This document shows, piece by piece, positions 19,207 to 29,579 of a stretch of DNA of 64,000 nucleotides. Origin of the DNA: Callorhinus ursinus (taxonomy: Eukaryota; Chordata; Mammalia; Carnivora; Otariidae); contig NW_020312904.1 of NCBI RefSeq assembly GCF_003265705.1, forward strand, positions 328,089-392,088, given 5' to 3'. The translations under genes and the position numbers were made by a program. The first letter of the stretch is position 1; each line of letters starts with the position of its first letter. Under the pieces are notes generated by a model. That model ran no database searches. It had not been told where the DNA came from and saw only the letters and a list, made by a program, of their open reading frames with translations.

Positions 19207-19386
19207 GGGAGCCTGGGTGGCTCAGTCAGTTGGGTGGCTGCCTTTGGCTCAGGTCATGATCTTGGGGTCCTGGGATTGAGCCCCGAGCTGGGCTCTCTGC
19301 TCATCAGGGAGTTTGCTTCTCCCTCTCCCTTTGCCCCTACCCCTGCTTGTGCTCTCTCTCTCTCTCTAATATATAAATAAAAATCT
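19207..19386 (+). mobile_element. Carnivore SINE, older copy
   Basis: The diverged head GGGAGCCTGGGTGGCTCAGT is followed by the canonical body and a (CT)n then ATATAAATAAAAATCT tail. It is directly followed by a second SINE in the same orientation. Confidence 0.93.
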
Positions 19387-19583
19387 GGGGCGCCTGGGTG
19401 GCTCAGTCGTTAAGCGTCTGCCTTCGGCTCAGGTCATGATCCCAGGGTCCTGGGATTGAGCCCCGCATCGGGCTCCCTGCTCTGCAGGAAGCCTGCTTCT
19501 CCCTCTCCCACTCCCTCTGCTTGTGTTCCCTCCCTCACTCTGTCTTTCTCTGTCAAATAAATAAATAAAATCTTAAAAAAAAA
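19387..19583 (+). mobile_element. Carnivore SINE, younger copy
   Basis: It has the clean head GGGGCGCCTGGGTGGCTCAG, the CTGCAGGAAGCCTGCTTCTC body variant and the AAATAAATAAATAAAATCTT tail. It is inserted at the tail of the preceding SINE. Confidence 0.96.
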
Positions 19584-19585
19584 TC

Positions 19586-21805
19586 AACAGAATTGATACA
19601 CTTTAGCTAGATTGACTAAAAAAAGAGAGTAGACTCAAATTAATAGAATCACAAATGAAGTGAGGATATTACTATTAATTTTACAGAAATAAAAAGGATT
19701 ATAAGAGCGTACTATAAGCAATTGTACAGCAACAAATAGGAAAACCTCAACGCAATGGACAAATTCTCAGAAACACACAAACCACCAAAACTGAGTCAAA
19801 AAGAAATAGAAAATCTGAATAGACAAAAGAGATTGAATCAGTAATTGAAAACCTCACAACAAAGAAAAGCCCAGGATTAGAGGGCTTCGTTGGTGAATTC
19901 AATCAAACGTTTTAAGAAGAATTAACTTCCCAAACTTTTCCAAAAAATAGAAGGGGAAACACTCCTAATTCATTACTGATTCTAAGGCCAGAAAGACACT
20001 ATAAGAAAACCACAGTTCAATACCCTTATTATGAGTCTAGATGCCGAAATCCTCGACAAAATACTAGCAAACTGAATTCAGAAGCATATTGAAAGGATTA
20101 CGCACCACCACCAAGTGGGAATGCAAGTGTGATTCAACACGCAGAAATCAATGTTAATACACCACACTTATAGGATGAAGAAAAAAGAGCCACACGACCA
20201 TATCAATTGATGCAGAAAAAGCATTTGACAAAATCCAACTTCTTTTCATGATAAAAACACTCAATAAACTGGGAAGAGACAGGGACTTCCTTGACATGAT
20301 AGAGGTCATAGATGACAAGCTCACAGCTAACATCACACTCATCGGTAAAGGATTGAAAACTTTACCCCTAAGCTCAGGAGCAAGACAATGATGCCCACTT
20401 TCAACATTCACCATTGTACTGGAAGCACTAGCCAGAGCAATTAAACAGGAAATAGATATAAAAGCCATTGAAATTGGAGAAGAATTAAATTACCTCTATT
20501 TGCAGATGACATGCTCTTCAATGTAGAAAACCCTAACGAATCCCATGAAAACACTTAGAGCTAACAGATGAATTCAGCCAAAGTTGCAGGACATGAAACC
20601 AACACACAAAAGTCAGTTGTATCTGTATGCACTAGCAATGAATAATCGAAAAGGGAAATTAAGTCAGCAATTCCATTTACAACAGCATCAGCATCAGTAT
20701 TCTAAGAATACTTACAAATAATGTCAACCAAGGAGGTAGAAGACTTGTCCACTGAAAACTGCAAACACTGCTGGGAGAAATTAAAGAAGACCTAAGTCAA
20801 TGGCATCTGTGTTCATGGACTGGAAGGCTTAATATTGTTAAATGTCAGTACTTGCTACAGTGAGCTATAGATTCGAAGCAATTTCAACGATGTTTTTGAA
20901 GAAATAGAAAAACCTATTTTAAAATTCACATGGAGGGGTGCCCAGCTGGCTCAGTCAGTAAAGCGTGTGACTCTTGATCTCAGGGTCATGAATTCAAGCC
21001 CCACACTGGGTGTAGAGATTACTTAAATAAAATAAGTCTTCAAAATAATAATAATAATAATATATTCATATGGAATTACAAGTGACCTGAATAGACAAAT
21101 CATCCTGAAAAAAAACAAAGAGGACTCACACTTCCTGATTTCAAAACTCACTACAAAGTTCCAGTAATCGAGAGTGTTGTCCTGGCAAGAGAAACAGACA
21201 CATTGACCAACGGGATAGAGCGGAGGCTCCAGAAATAAACTCCGGTATATATGGTCAATTGATTTTCAACAAGGTGAAAAGACCATTTCAATGGGAAGAA
21301 CAGTCTTTTCAACAAACAGTGCTGGGGAAACTGGACGTCCACACACAGAAGAATGAGGTTGTGCCCCTACCTGCGCATCCGGCGACAGATGCGCAGATAA
21401 ACAAAATGTTGTATATCCACACAATGGGATATTGTGCAGCATTAAAAGGAATGAAGTCCTGACACCCACTACAACATGGATGAACCTTGCAAATACAGTG
21501 CTCAGTGAAGCCAGACACAAAAGGCCAGAACACATGATTCCACCTGTATGAGCTGTATGGATGGGCAAGCTGATAGCAACGTGAAGCAGACCGGACCACA
21601 TATGGCCCGAGGGGGAAAGGGGGAGTCATCGTTTCATGGGTACAGAGTTTTTGTTTGGAATCATTAAAAAGTTCTGGAAATGGGCAGTGGTAATGGTGCA
21701 CAACACTGTGGATGTACTTGATGCCACTGAATTGTACACTTAAAAACCGTTAAAGTGGAACATTTTCTTATGTATATATTTTACCACAATAAAACTTTTT
21801 TCTTC
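19586..21805 (+). mobile_element. Old LINE-1, sense, ORF2 to 3' end
   Basis: ORF2-region phrases run in order: CAACAAATAGGAAAACCTCA near 19730, GCAGAAAAAGCATTTGACAA near 20212 (reverse transcriptase), and TTTGCAGATGACATGCTCTT near 20500, which encodes the FAD-D catalytic motif region. The L1 3'-region (AACATGGATGAACCTTGCAA) and a TTTTACCACAATAAAA end follow near 21785. Stops and frameshifts are frequent; it is a dead copy. Confidence 0.9.
20935..21063 (+). mobile_element. Older carnivore SINE subfamily with (AAT)n tail
   Basis: The head GGGGTGCCCAGCTGGCTCAG, then ATGAATTCAAGCCCCACACTGG, differs from the other copies and ends in an AATAATAAT run. It is inserted in the sense L1. Confidence 0.88.
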
Positions 21806-21807
21806 GA

Positions 21808-21900
21808 AGACTTTATTTTTTAAGTAATCTCTACACCCAACGTGGGCCTCCAGCTTACAACTCCGAGATCCAGTCGTGCACTCTACCAACTGAACCGGCA
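21808..21900 (-). mobile_element. Older carnivore SINE subfamily, antisense
   Basis: The reverse complement has a diverged tRNA-like head ending in a TAGAGATTACTTAAAAAATA tail, the same older subfamily as at 20935. Confidence 0.75.
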
Positions 21901-21908
21901 ATAACACA

Positions 21909-22024
21909 TTTTTTTTTAAAGATTTTATTTATTTATTTGACAGAGAGAGACATGGCAAGAGAGGGAACACAAGCAGGGGGAGTGGGAGGAGAGGCAGGCT
22001 TCCCGCGGAGCAGGGAGTGCCCCA
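21909..22024 (-). mobile_element. Carnivore SINE, antisense, 5'-truncated
   Basis: It keeps the tail and GA-rich body only. Both sides carry CAATAACACATTTTT, an insertion-site duplication. Confidence 0.88.
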
Positions 22025-22055
22025 CAATAACACATTTTTAAAAAGGACTTGACAG

Positions 22056-22264
22056 GGACGCCTGGGTGGCTCAGTCGGTTAAGCGTCTGCCTTTGGCTCA
22101 GGTCCTGATCCCAGGGTCCTGGGATCCAGCCCCGCATCGCGCTCCCTGCTCCGCGGGAGTCTGCTTCTCCCTCTGCCTGCCTCTTCCCCTGCTTGTGTGT
22201 GCACAATCTCACCTCTCCTGTCAAATAAATAAGTAAAATCTTTTAAAAATCAATAAATAAAGAT
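22056..22264 (+). mobile_element. Carnivore SINE, full length
   Basis: The complete element is flanked by a perfect 15-base duplication, AAAAGGACTTGACAG at 22041-22055 and 22265-22279. Confidence 0.96.
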
Positions 22265-22699
22265 AAAAGGACTTGACAGCGCCTGTGTGATTCAGTTTAT
22301 TGTGCATTTACCTGGTGATGGGTGGTCATTGTGGTGGTTACTTCCTCTCATTCGAAGGAAAGTCTAAAAATTATATTTCGGCAACAGCTAGTTATAACTT
22401 GGAGCCAGGCATTAAGTTAAAATCCCAAGACAGGGAAGAGGGTCTATCTTCCCTGTTGTTTACATTTCAGAGATAGCTCCGAGACTATTAAGAAAAACAC
22501 TGTGGGATTGAAAAACTGGCCAGAGGCTTGTTCAGCTTTTCAAAAGGTTTGCATCCATCTCAAAAGGAACAGAAAAGAATTTACTGGTTTCCTAAAGGAA
22601 ATGCCCTAAGAGAAGGGAAAGTAGGGAGTCCTTTTCCATTTTGACACCAAGGAAAAGTCAAGCTTAGATTTGTATTTATGCTTACAACACGTGGGGGAG

Positions 22700-23920
22700 G
22701 AGCGTTAGGGGAGAGGGAAGAGTCAGTGCAAAGGCCCCGGGGTGGGCACGGAAGGCGTCCCATGAACGGAGGTGGAGGGCGCAGGCACGGGGTGGGGGGG
22801 GGGGCAAAGCAGCCCTCCCTTTGGGAAGGAGTGGGCTTTCATCCCCAGTGAAGGGAGTGGGGGGTCTAGGAACCCGTGCTGCGCTGAGTGCTGAGCAGGG
22901 GTGCGGTGGACGTACAAGCAGTGAAAGATGAGCAGATCCGAGCCGCTGCAAGAGCCCCAGCGAGAGGCCAGGTGGTCGCCATGGAGGTGGGGAGGTGCCA
23001 GCAGCTTCGGGGCGGGGCTTTGCGCGGAGCGCGGAGCGCGGGGGGCGGGGCCTGTACCCGGAGCTGGGGGCCTTGCTCAGAGCCCGGGGCGGGGCAGGGG
23101 GCGGGGCGTGTGCTCAGAGCCTGGGGGCGGGGAAGGGGCGGGATGCTTGCTCGGAACCCGGGGAGGGAAGGGGGGGGGGCGTGTGCTCGGAGCCCTGAGC
23201 GGGGGGGGGGGGGGGGGGGGCGGGGGGGGGGGGGGGTGGGGCGGGGGCGGGGCCTTGTTTGGAGCCCGGAGGCGGGGCAGAGCCAGGTGACCTCGTGGTC
23301 ATTCCCCCGACTCCCCCATCCCACCACGTGATTTCGAGGTCTGGTTCCAGCCGGGTCTCGCGGGCAGGCTAGGAGGGCGCAGTGTCCCCGGGAGAGGCAG
23401 CGGGCGCGGGCGGGGTGGGGAGAGGGAGCAGCTGCGGGGGCGGGCCGGTGACCTCTGCGGCGCTCCCGCGGCTAGGAGGGGGAACAGTCCCGGGGGAGGA
23501 GGATGGGGCTCGGCTTACAGCCCTGGAGGGCGAGAGTAAGGGGTCGCATCTGTCGTGAGGAGGGGGCTGCCCTGTGAGACCTCCCAAGTCCTGCTGGGCG
23601 GACTTAGGGGACCAGGGAGAGCGCTCCAGGTCTCTCCCTCATCCCCGACCTCTGCTCTTTGGCCTTTATTGGGGGAAGTGACTTTTAGGACACCTCGCTT
23701 TTCTCGGGCCCCCAGATTCCTTTGCAAATGGCTTGCTCTCTGCTGACCCGTCCCAGACCCGCCTTCACACAGGAGGGACCCCCGGGTGGGCGCGCCCACT
23801 CGGACCAACTGCGGGGTCCCCGAGAGAGGTGAGCCTTGTCACCCGCTGTGGGAGAACTCGCTCCGAAGAGAAAGCCCGGCGCACGCAAAACTGCCCGAAA
23901 CGTATCTTTTAAACATCTTT
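22700..23920. promoter_or_regulatory. CpG/G-rich island inside the L1-rich region
   Basis: The base composition changes abruptly to very GC-rich sequence with many GGGCGGGG boxes, a CACGTG box near 22690 and frequent CpG. No coding exon is supported. It could be an orphan promoter, or just a minisatellite-driven GC block. Confidence 0.4.
23051..23285. repeat. G-rich variable minisatellite with long poly-G runs
   Basis: Degenerate copies of a unit containing TTGCTCGGAGCCCGG followed by GGGGCGGGG occur at about 23071, 23109, 23147, 23182 and 23254, with unit length about 35-75. Runs of about 20 and 15 G lie at 23201-23220 and 23222-23236. Strong G-quadruplex potential on the + strand. Confidence 0.85.
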
Positions 23921-26900
23921 TGTTTATCTAATTTTTAATTATCATGTAGTAAAATTGCCTTTTTAATTTTCGTGCGCAGTGTTATGAATTTTAACACATT
24001 CGGAGAGTCATCACTCGACAAGATACAGAGCAGTTCCGTCACCCCCCAAACTCCCTCCTGCTCTGGCTTTCTAGGCACACTGCACCCCAGTATCGCCCCT
24101 AGCAGCGCAGCTCCCATCTCCATGCTGGTCCGTTCATCTTTGGGGATGCCGCATCCACGCCACGCGCGACCCCGGCCCCTCCCTCGCAGCGTCTTGCCTC
24201 GGGGACTCATCGCGGTGGTTGTGCGGATCCAAAGCTCGGGTGTCGCCCGCCTGAGCGGTGTCCCGCGGTGTAGACAGAGGGCCGCAGTCTGCTTCTCCGC
24301 TCGCCCTCGGAAACGCATTTGGGTTGTTCCCACCTGTTACGGATAAAGCCTCCACCACATCCACGCGCACGTTTTTGTGTGAACGTGCATCTTCATTTCT
24401 CTGGGATTGCTGCATTCTTGCTAAGTGTACAGAGACCACTTTCCAGGGCGGCTGTCCGGCTCTGGGCTTTCTTTCCCAGCGTCCGCTCGTTCAGTCCAGC
24501 CACTCTCGGGATTCGCCCCCGCGACCCCCCGGGATTCTCATCGGCGACCCCCCGGGATTCGCATCCGCGACCCTCCGGGATTTGCACCTGCGACCCTCCG
24601 GCTTCTCCTCTCAGGCTTTCCGATGAGCCGTGGGGGCGCCCGGCTAGATCCCGGCTCTAGTTTGCATTTCCCTGGAGTCTGATGACGCTAAGCATCTTTT
24701 CCTGGGCGTATTTGCCATCCCCACACCTTCTTTGGTTCAGGAGCTTTTCCTGTCTGTAAATTGTGTTGTTCTCTTCGGGTTGAGTTTTGAGAACTCATAC
24801 TCTGCATCCAAGTGCCCTTCAGATATGTGAGTCCACAGTACCTGGTTTATTGTCTTTCTCTTGACAGTATCTTTGCGGAAACAAAAGTTTTTAATTTTGA
24901 TGGTGCCTAATTTTTTTTTTCCTTTTATGGATCGTGATGCCATTTCTACAAACTCTAAGCCCATGTCATGAAGATTTCCTCCTATTTGATCCTGTGTAAG
25001 TTGTTTAGTCTATGTTTGGCATTTAGACCCAGGATTCACTTTGAGTTTACCTTTGTGTAAGGTGTGAAATGTAAAGGTTCACCTCTTTCCATGTGGGTGA
25101 CCACTAGTTCAGATCCATTTGCTGAAATGACAATTTGTTCTCCACTGAACTGCATTGACACAGATGTCTGAGATTTCTGTGGGTCTGTTCCTGGACTATC
25201 CATCTGGATGCAGCTACCACCAATACCACAGTCTTGATTACTGTAGCTGTTTTAAAATCAAGTCGTTTCCAGCAATTTGGTTCTTCTCTGTCAAATTCTT
25301 TTAGTTATTCTGGTTCCAATGCCCTTACATATAAAATTTGCAATTTGCTTGTCTATTTCTATAAAACAAAAATCTTGCTGGAACTTTGCCTGGTGATGTG
25401 TTAAATCTATAGATCACTTTGGGGAGAATGGACATCTTTATTAGGCTGACCCTTCAAATTCATGAACATGGCAAGTCTTTCTATTTATTTAGATCTTATC
25501 TGATTTCTTTCAACAGCATTTTATAGTTTTTAGCACTGAGAACCTTTACAAATTTTGCTAGATTTACACCTAGACATTTTTGGGAGCTATTACAAATAGG
25601 AACATTCTTAAAATTTTGGCCTCCAATTATTCATTGCTTGTATATGGGAATACAGTTGGTTTTTATGTGTTGAGCTTGTATCCTGCAACCTTGCTAAATT
25701 CACTTACTGGTTCTAAGAGTTTGGCTCCTTTTTTTTTTTTTTAATAGATTCCCTGGAATTTTCTACATAGGTACCCATGTTGTCTGCAAATAAGGACAGT
25801 TTAATTCTTCCTTTCCGATCGATATGCCTTTTATTTCCTTTTCTTGCCCTATTGCACTGGATGGCATTCTAGCACTGTGTTGAGTAAGAGACTCTTGCCT
25901 TGATCCCAGTCTCAAGGGGAAGTGTTCAGTCTGTCACATGAAGTGTGATGTGCGCTGTAGGATTTTTGTCAATGCCCTTTATCGGGTTAAGGAAGTTTGC
26001 TGGATATAGACATCTGAACTGATGGTTCTTTTCTTTCAGCACTGAAAAGACGTATTACTAATGAGAAGTCCAGTCATTCAAATCATTGTTCTGTAGGTAA
26101 CTCATAATTTTTCTCTGGCTGCCTTAAGACTTTTTCCTTGTTTTTAGTTTTCAGCAATTTGATTATGAAGTGTCTTAGTGTGGATTCCTCTCAGTTTTTC
26201 CAGGATGGGATTTGCTATGCTTTTTGAATTGTAAGATTATGTCTTTCACCAAACTTGTGAAGTTTTCAGACATAATGTCCTTAAATATTTTTAAGCTCCA
26301 TAGTCTTTCTCCTCTTTCTGGGACTCCAGTGACACAAACACAGCCCTGTTCTTGTTGGGTCCTGTGGGTCCCTGAGACTCTGTTCAGTTTTTTTACATCT
26401 TTTTTCTCTCTGTTGCTCAGATGAATTTCTGTCGCTATGTCTTCAAGTTCATTGACTTCCTCCTGTCATCTCCGTTCTGGTATTGAGTCCATCCTGTGAG
26501 TGAAGGTTTTTTCCCCTCTCAGTTATTCTATTTTTCAGTTCCAAAATTTCCATTTGCTTTTTCTTTATGTCTTTCTCTTTGCTGAGTCATTCTATTTTAA
26601 TATTTGTGTCAAGACTGTTTGCAGTTTCTGGTTAAAGCATTTGTATAAAGCTGCCTCAAAGTCCCTGTCAGATAATTCAAACATCGGGGTTATCACATCA
26701 TCGGTATCTATTCCCATTTCCCATGTGAGTTGAGATTTTCGTGGTTTTTGTTTGCCAGGTGATTTTAGTTTCTATCCTGGACATTTTGAGTGTTGTGTCA
26801 TGAGACTCTGGATCTTCCCCCTGCCCTATGGAGAGTGTTGACAGTCTTGCTCTAGTCTCCTGCGGGCTGTGGTTCCAATGTCAGTTCAATACTCAAAGTC

Positions 26901-27130
26901 TTTGTGGTTTTAATCAGGGCCGTCCTGCATGTGCACCACTTAGTGGTCACTCTGAGACTTGAGTGGTGGTCTACCTATTAGATCAATTCTCCAACTATTT
27001 GATATGCCAATTAGGATGACATCCACACACGTGTGGATTAGAGGAGAGCCCAGGAGTCCGAAACTTAATCTCCTGGGCTCATTTCCCTAAGTTTCTTTCT
27101 CTCCATTATTTTCCTGGTACTTTCCAGTTA
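23921..27130 (-). mobile_element. Old LINE-1, antisense, GC-enriched 3' part
   Basis: The block begins with reversed L1 3'-end sequence (TTATCATGTAGTAAAATTGCC) and passes through typical antisense segments at 25.3-26.0 kb (TTAAATCTATAGATCACTTTGGGGAGAA) to ORF1-proximal sequence near 26.2-26.7 kb. Between about 24040 and 24640 it is unusually GC-rich and holds a 23-bp tandem repeat. No intact frame remains. Confidence 0.8.
24508..24600. repeat. 23-bp tandem repeat, four copies
   Basis: GGGATTC..C..CGCGACCCYCC units start at 24508, 24531, 24554 and 24577 with exact 23-base spacing. Confidence 0.93.
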
Positions 27131-27149
27131 CCTAAGGTTCCCTTTTCCT

Positions 27150-28560
27150 CCAACCAGAAACTGTCCACTTCTGTATCTGTGACGTGTTTGGGGCCAAATG
27201 GCAAGAGGACATACAGGAAAAAGGCTGCTAATGAGCAAGTTCACCAAGGTTCCAGGATCCAAGATCAATATACAAAAATCCACTGCATTTCTTTGTGTTA
27301 ACAATGAGCAATTCAACAATAAAATTGAGAAAACAATTCCATTCACAACAGCATTGAAAAGAATAAAATACCTCGGAGTAAGTTTAACAAAAGGAGTGTA
27401 AGACTCCTACACTTAAAACTACACAGCATGTCTTAATAAATGGAGAGACATCTAATGTTTATGGACTGGAAAACTCAATATTGTTAAAATGGCAATATTC
27501 CCCAAACTTGTTTGAATGCAATCCCTATCAAAGTGAGAGTGTTTGGGGTTCTTTTGGCAGAAATTAGCAATCTGATCATAAAATTTGTATGGACATACAG
27601 AGGACAGAGGATAGCCAAACAATTTTGAAAAGGAACAAATTTGGAGAATTTACAGTTGCTAAATATAGAAAACTTACTATAGAGCTACAGCGATAAAGAT
27701 GGTGTGTTCTGGCATAAGGACTGACTTATAGATCAATGGAACAGAATTGGAAGTTTGGAAACAGGGGCGCCTGGGTGGCTCAGTCGTTAAGCATCTGCCT
27801 TGGGCTCAGGTCATGATCTCAGGGTCCTGGGATCGAGTCCCACATCGGGCTCCCTGCTCAGTGGGGGGTCTTCTTGGGATTCTCTGCCTCTCCCTCTGTG
27901 CCCCCGCACCCACTTGTGAGCGCGCTCTAAAATAAATAGATATATAAAATCTCTTAAAAATAGACATAGACTTAAAATTGTTATGTGTATTTTACCACAA
28001 TTAAAAACAAATATAAATTTAAAAATACCAAAAGTAAGACAAACAACCAAGTAAAAACAGGCAAAAAAAAGTTATTAGACATTTAACCAAGGAAGGAGGG
28101 GGGAAGTTGGGTATATTCTTTGGTAAAATGTCTAATCCAATTTGGAAAGATGCACAGCATCATTAGTTATTAGGAAAATCCAAATTGAAAGTAAATCCAA
28201 CAGCGCCTCACACCCTGGCTTTAATCGAAAGGAAAGACTATAACAAGTGTTGACAAGGGTGTGGAAACACTGGAACCTTCATCCAGTGCTGGTGGAAAAG
28301 TAAAATGGAGAGCCAATTTCTTCAAAAGTCACATATAAATTTACCATACGACCAGGAATTCCACTCGTAGGTATTTACCCACGAAAAATGACAACATATG
28401 TGCACACAAGAACTTGTACAGGAAAGGTTCCTAGCGGCTTTATTTGTAACAGTCAAAATGTGACAAGCCAAATCCCCATCAACTGGTGAACAGATGAACA
28501 AAATGCGGCGCATCCATATACAGCGGGCATTATACGGGAACCAACATGCGTGACTTCAGA
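27150..28560 (+). mobile_element. Old LINE-1, sense, ORF2 to 3' region
   Basis: ORF2-like text runs from about 27200 (ATACAAAAATCCACTGCATTTC, then AAAATACCTCGGAGTAAG), is interrupted by a SINE at 27764-27962, and resumes to the 3' part (GGTATTTACCCACGAAAAATG near 28370, CATCAACTGGTGAACAGATG near 28476). It is a dead copy. Confidence 0.87.
27764..27962 (+). mobile_element. Carnivore SINE, full length
   Basis: The GGGGCGCCTGGGTGGCTCAG head, body and AAATAAATAGATATATAAAATC tail are complete. It is inserted in the sense L1. Confidence 0.96.
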
Positions 28561-29027
28561 ATGGGTAAGCTCAGCCGGAGCAGCCCGCCCCGCGGCCCGC
28601 GCTTGTGTGATTCCATGGACCTGGGAGGCCCCGCGCACGCAGCTGGACGGCGCAGGGGCACAGGTGCTGGGGCCGGAGGGGAGTGACGGCTGGTGCCGCA
28701 GGTGACCGCCAGGCTCTCCACCTGCGCTGTGCTGCTGGCTGCACACCTGGCTGAATCGACTGAAATCATTGAGTGGTGGGTGGATCCTTGCAATTGTCGG
28801 AAGTGGGTGGGTTTTATGGTATGTAAATTACACCTCCATAAAGCTGTTTTAAAAATACTTCTGGGGTTTTTTTTTAGATTTCCATTTGATTCTCTGAGAA
28901 ATGTTTAAAGTGGCTCAGAGCATTTGTATAAGAAGAATTTTGTTTCTCATTAAAAATATAGTCAGCTGACAGCCGAAGGCTACCTGGACCCTACCCCCAG
29001 GGCGCCCTGCTGTGGGTGTGCCCCCCC
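28561..29027. other. Unique sequence left of the assembly gap
   Basis: There is GC-rich sequence to about 28700 and AT-richer sequence after it, possibly the worn end of the L1. No gene is seen. Confidence 0.4.
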
Positions 29028-29427
29028 NNNNNNNNNNNNNNNNNNNNNNNNNNNNNNNNNNNNNNNNNNNNNNNNNNNNNNNNNNNNNNNNNNNNNNNNN
29101 NNNNNNNNNNNNNNNNNNNNNNNNNNNNNNNNNNNNNNNNNNNNNNNNNNNNNNNNNNNNNNNNNNNNNNNNNNNNNNNNNNNNNNNNNNNNNNNNNNNN
29201 NNNNNNNNNNNNNNNNNNNNNNNNNNNNNNNNNNNNNNNNNNNNNNNNNNNNNNNNNNNNNNNNNNNNNNNNNNNNNNNNNNNNNNNNNNNNNNNNNNNN
29301 NNNNNNNNNNNNNNNNNNNNNNNNNNNNNNNNNNNNNNNNNNNNNNNNNNNNNNNNNNNNNNNNNNNNNNNNNNNNNNNNNNNNNNNNNNNNNNNNNNNN
29401 NNNNNNNNNNNNNNNNNNNNNNNNNNN
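29028..29427. other. Assembly gap, 400 N
   Basis: This is a run of unknown bases between a CCCCCCC run and a CA repeat. Any reading frame crossing it is meaningless. Confidence 1.
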
Positions 29428-29575
29428 ACACACACACACACACACACCACACACCACACATACACACACATACACACACATCCCATACACCCATCACACA
29501 CACCACACATATGCACACACCACACACAAAATCCACACACCACACATACACACACACACTCACATGCACAACGCA
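29428..29575. repeat. (CA)n microsatellite, imperfect
   Basis: ACACACACAC runs are interrupted by single-base variants (CACCACACAC, CACATACACA). It begins at the gap edge, so its full length is unknown. Confidence 0.95.
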
Positions 29576-29579
29576 CCGT

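Noticed and set aside
20154..20468. Hydrophobic 104-codon frame on the - strand
   Set aside because: It is antisense to L1 reverse-transcriptase sequence.
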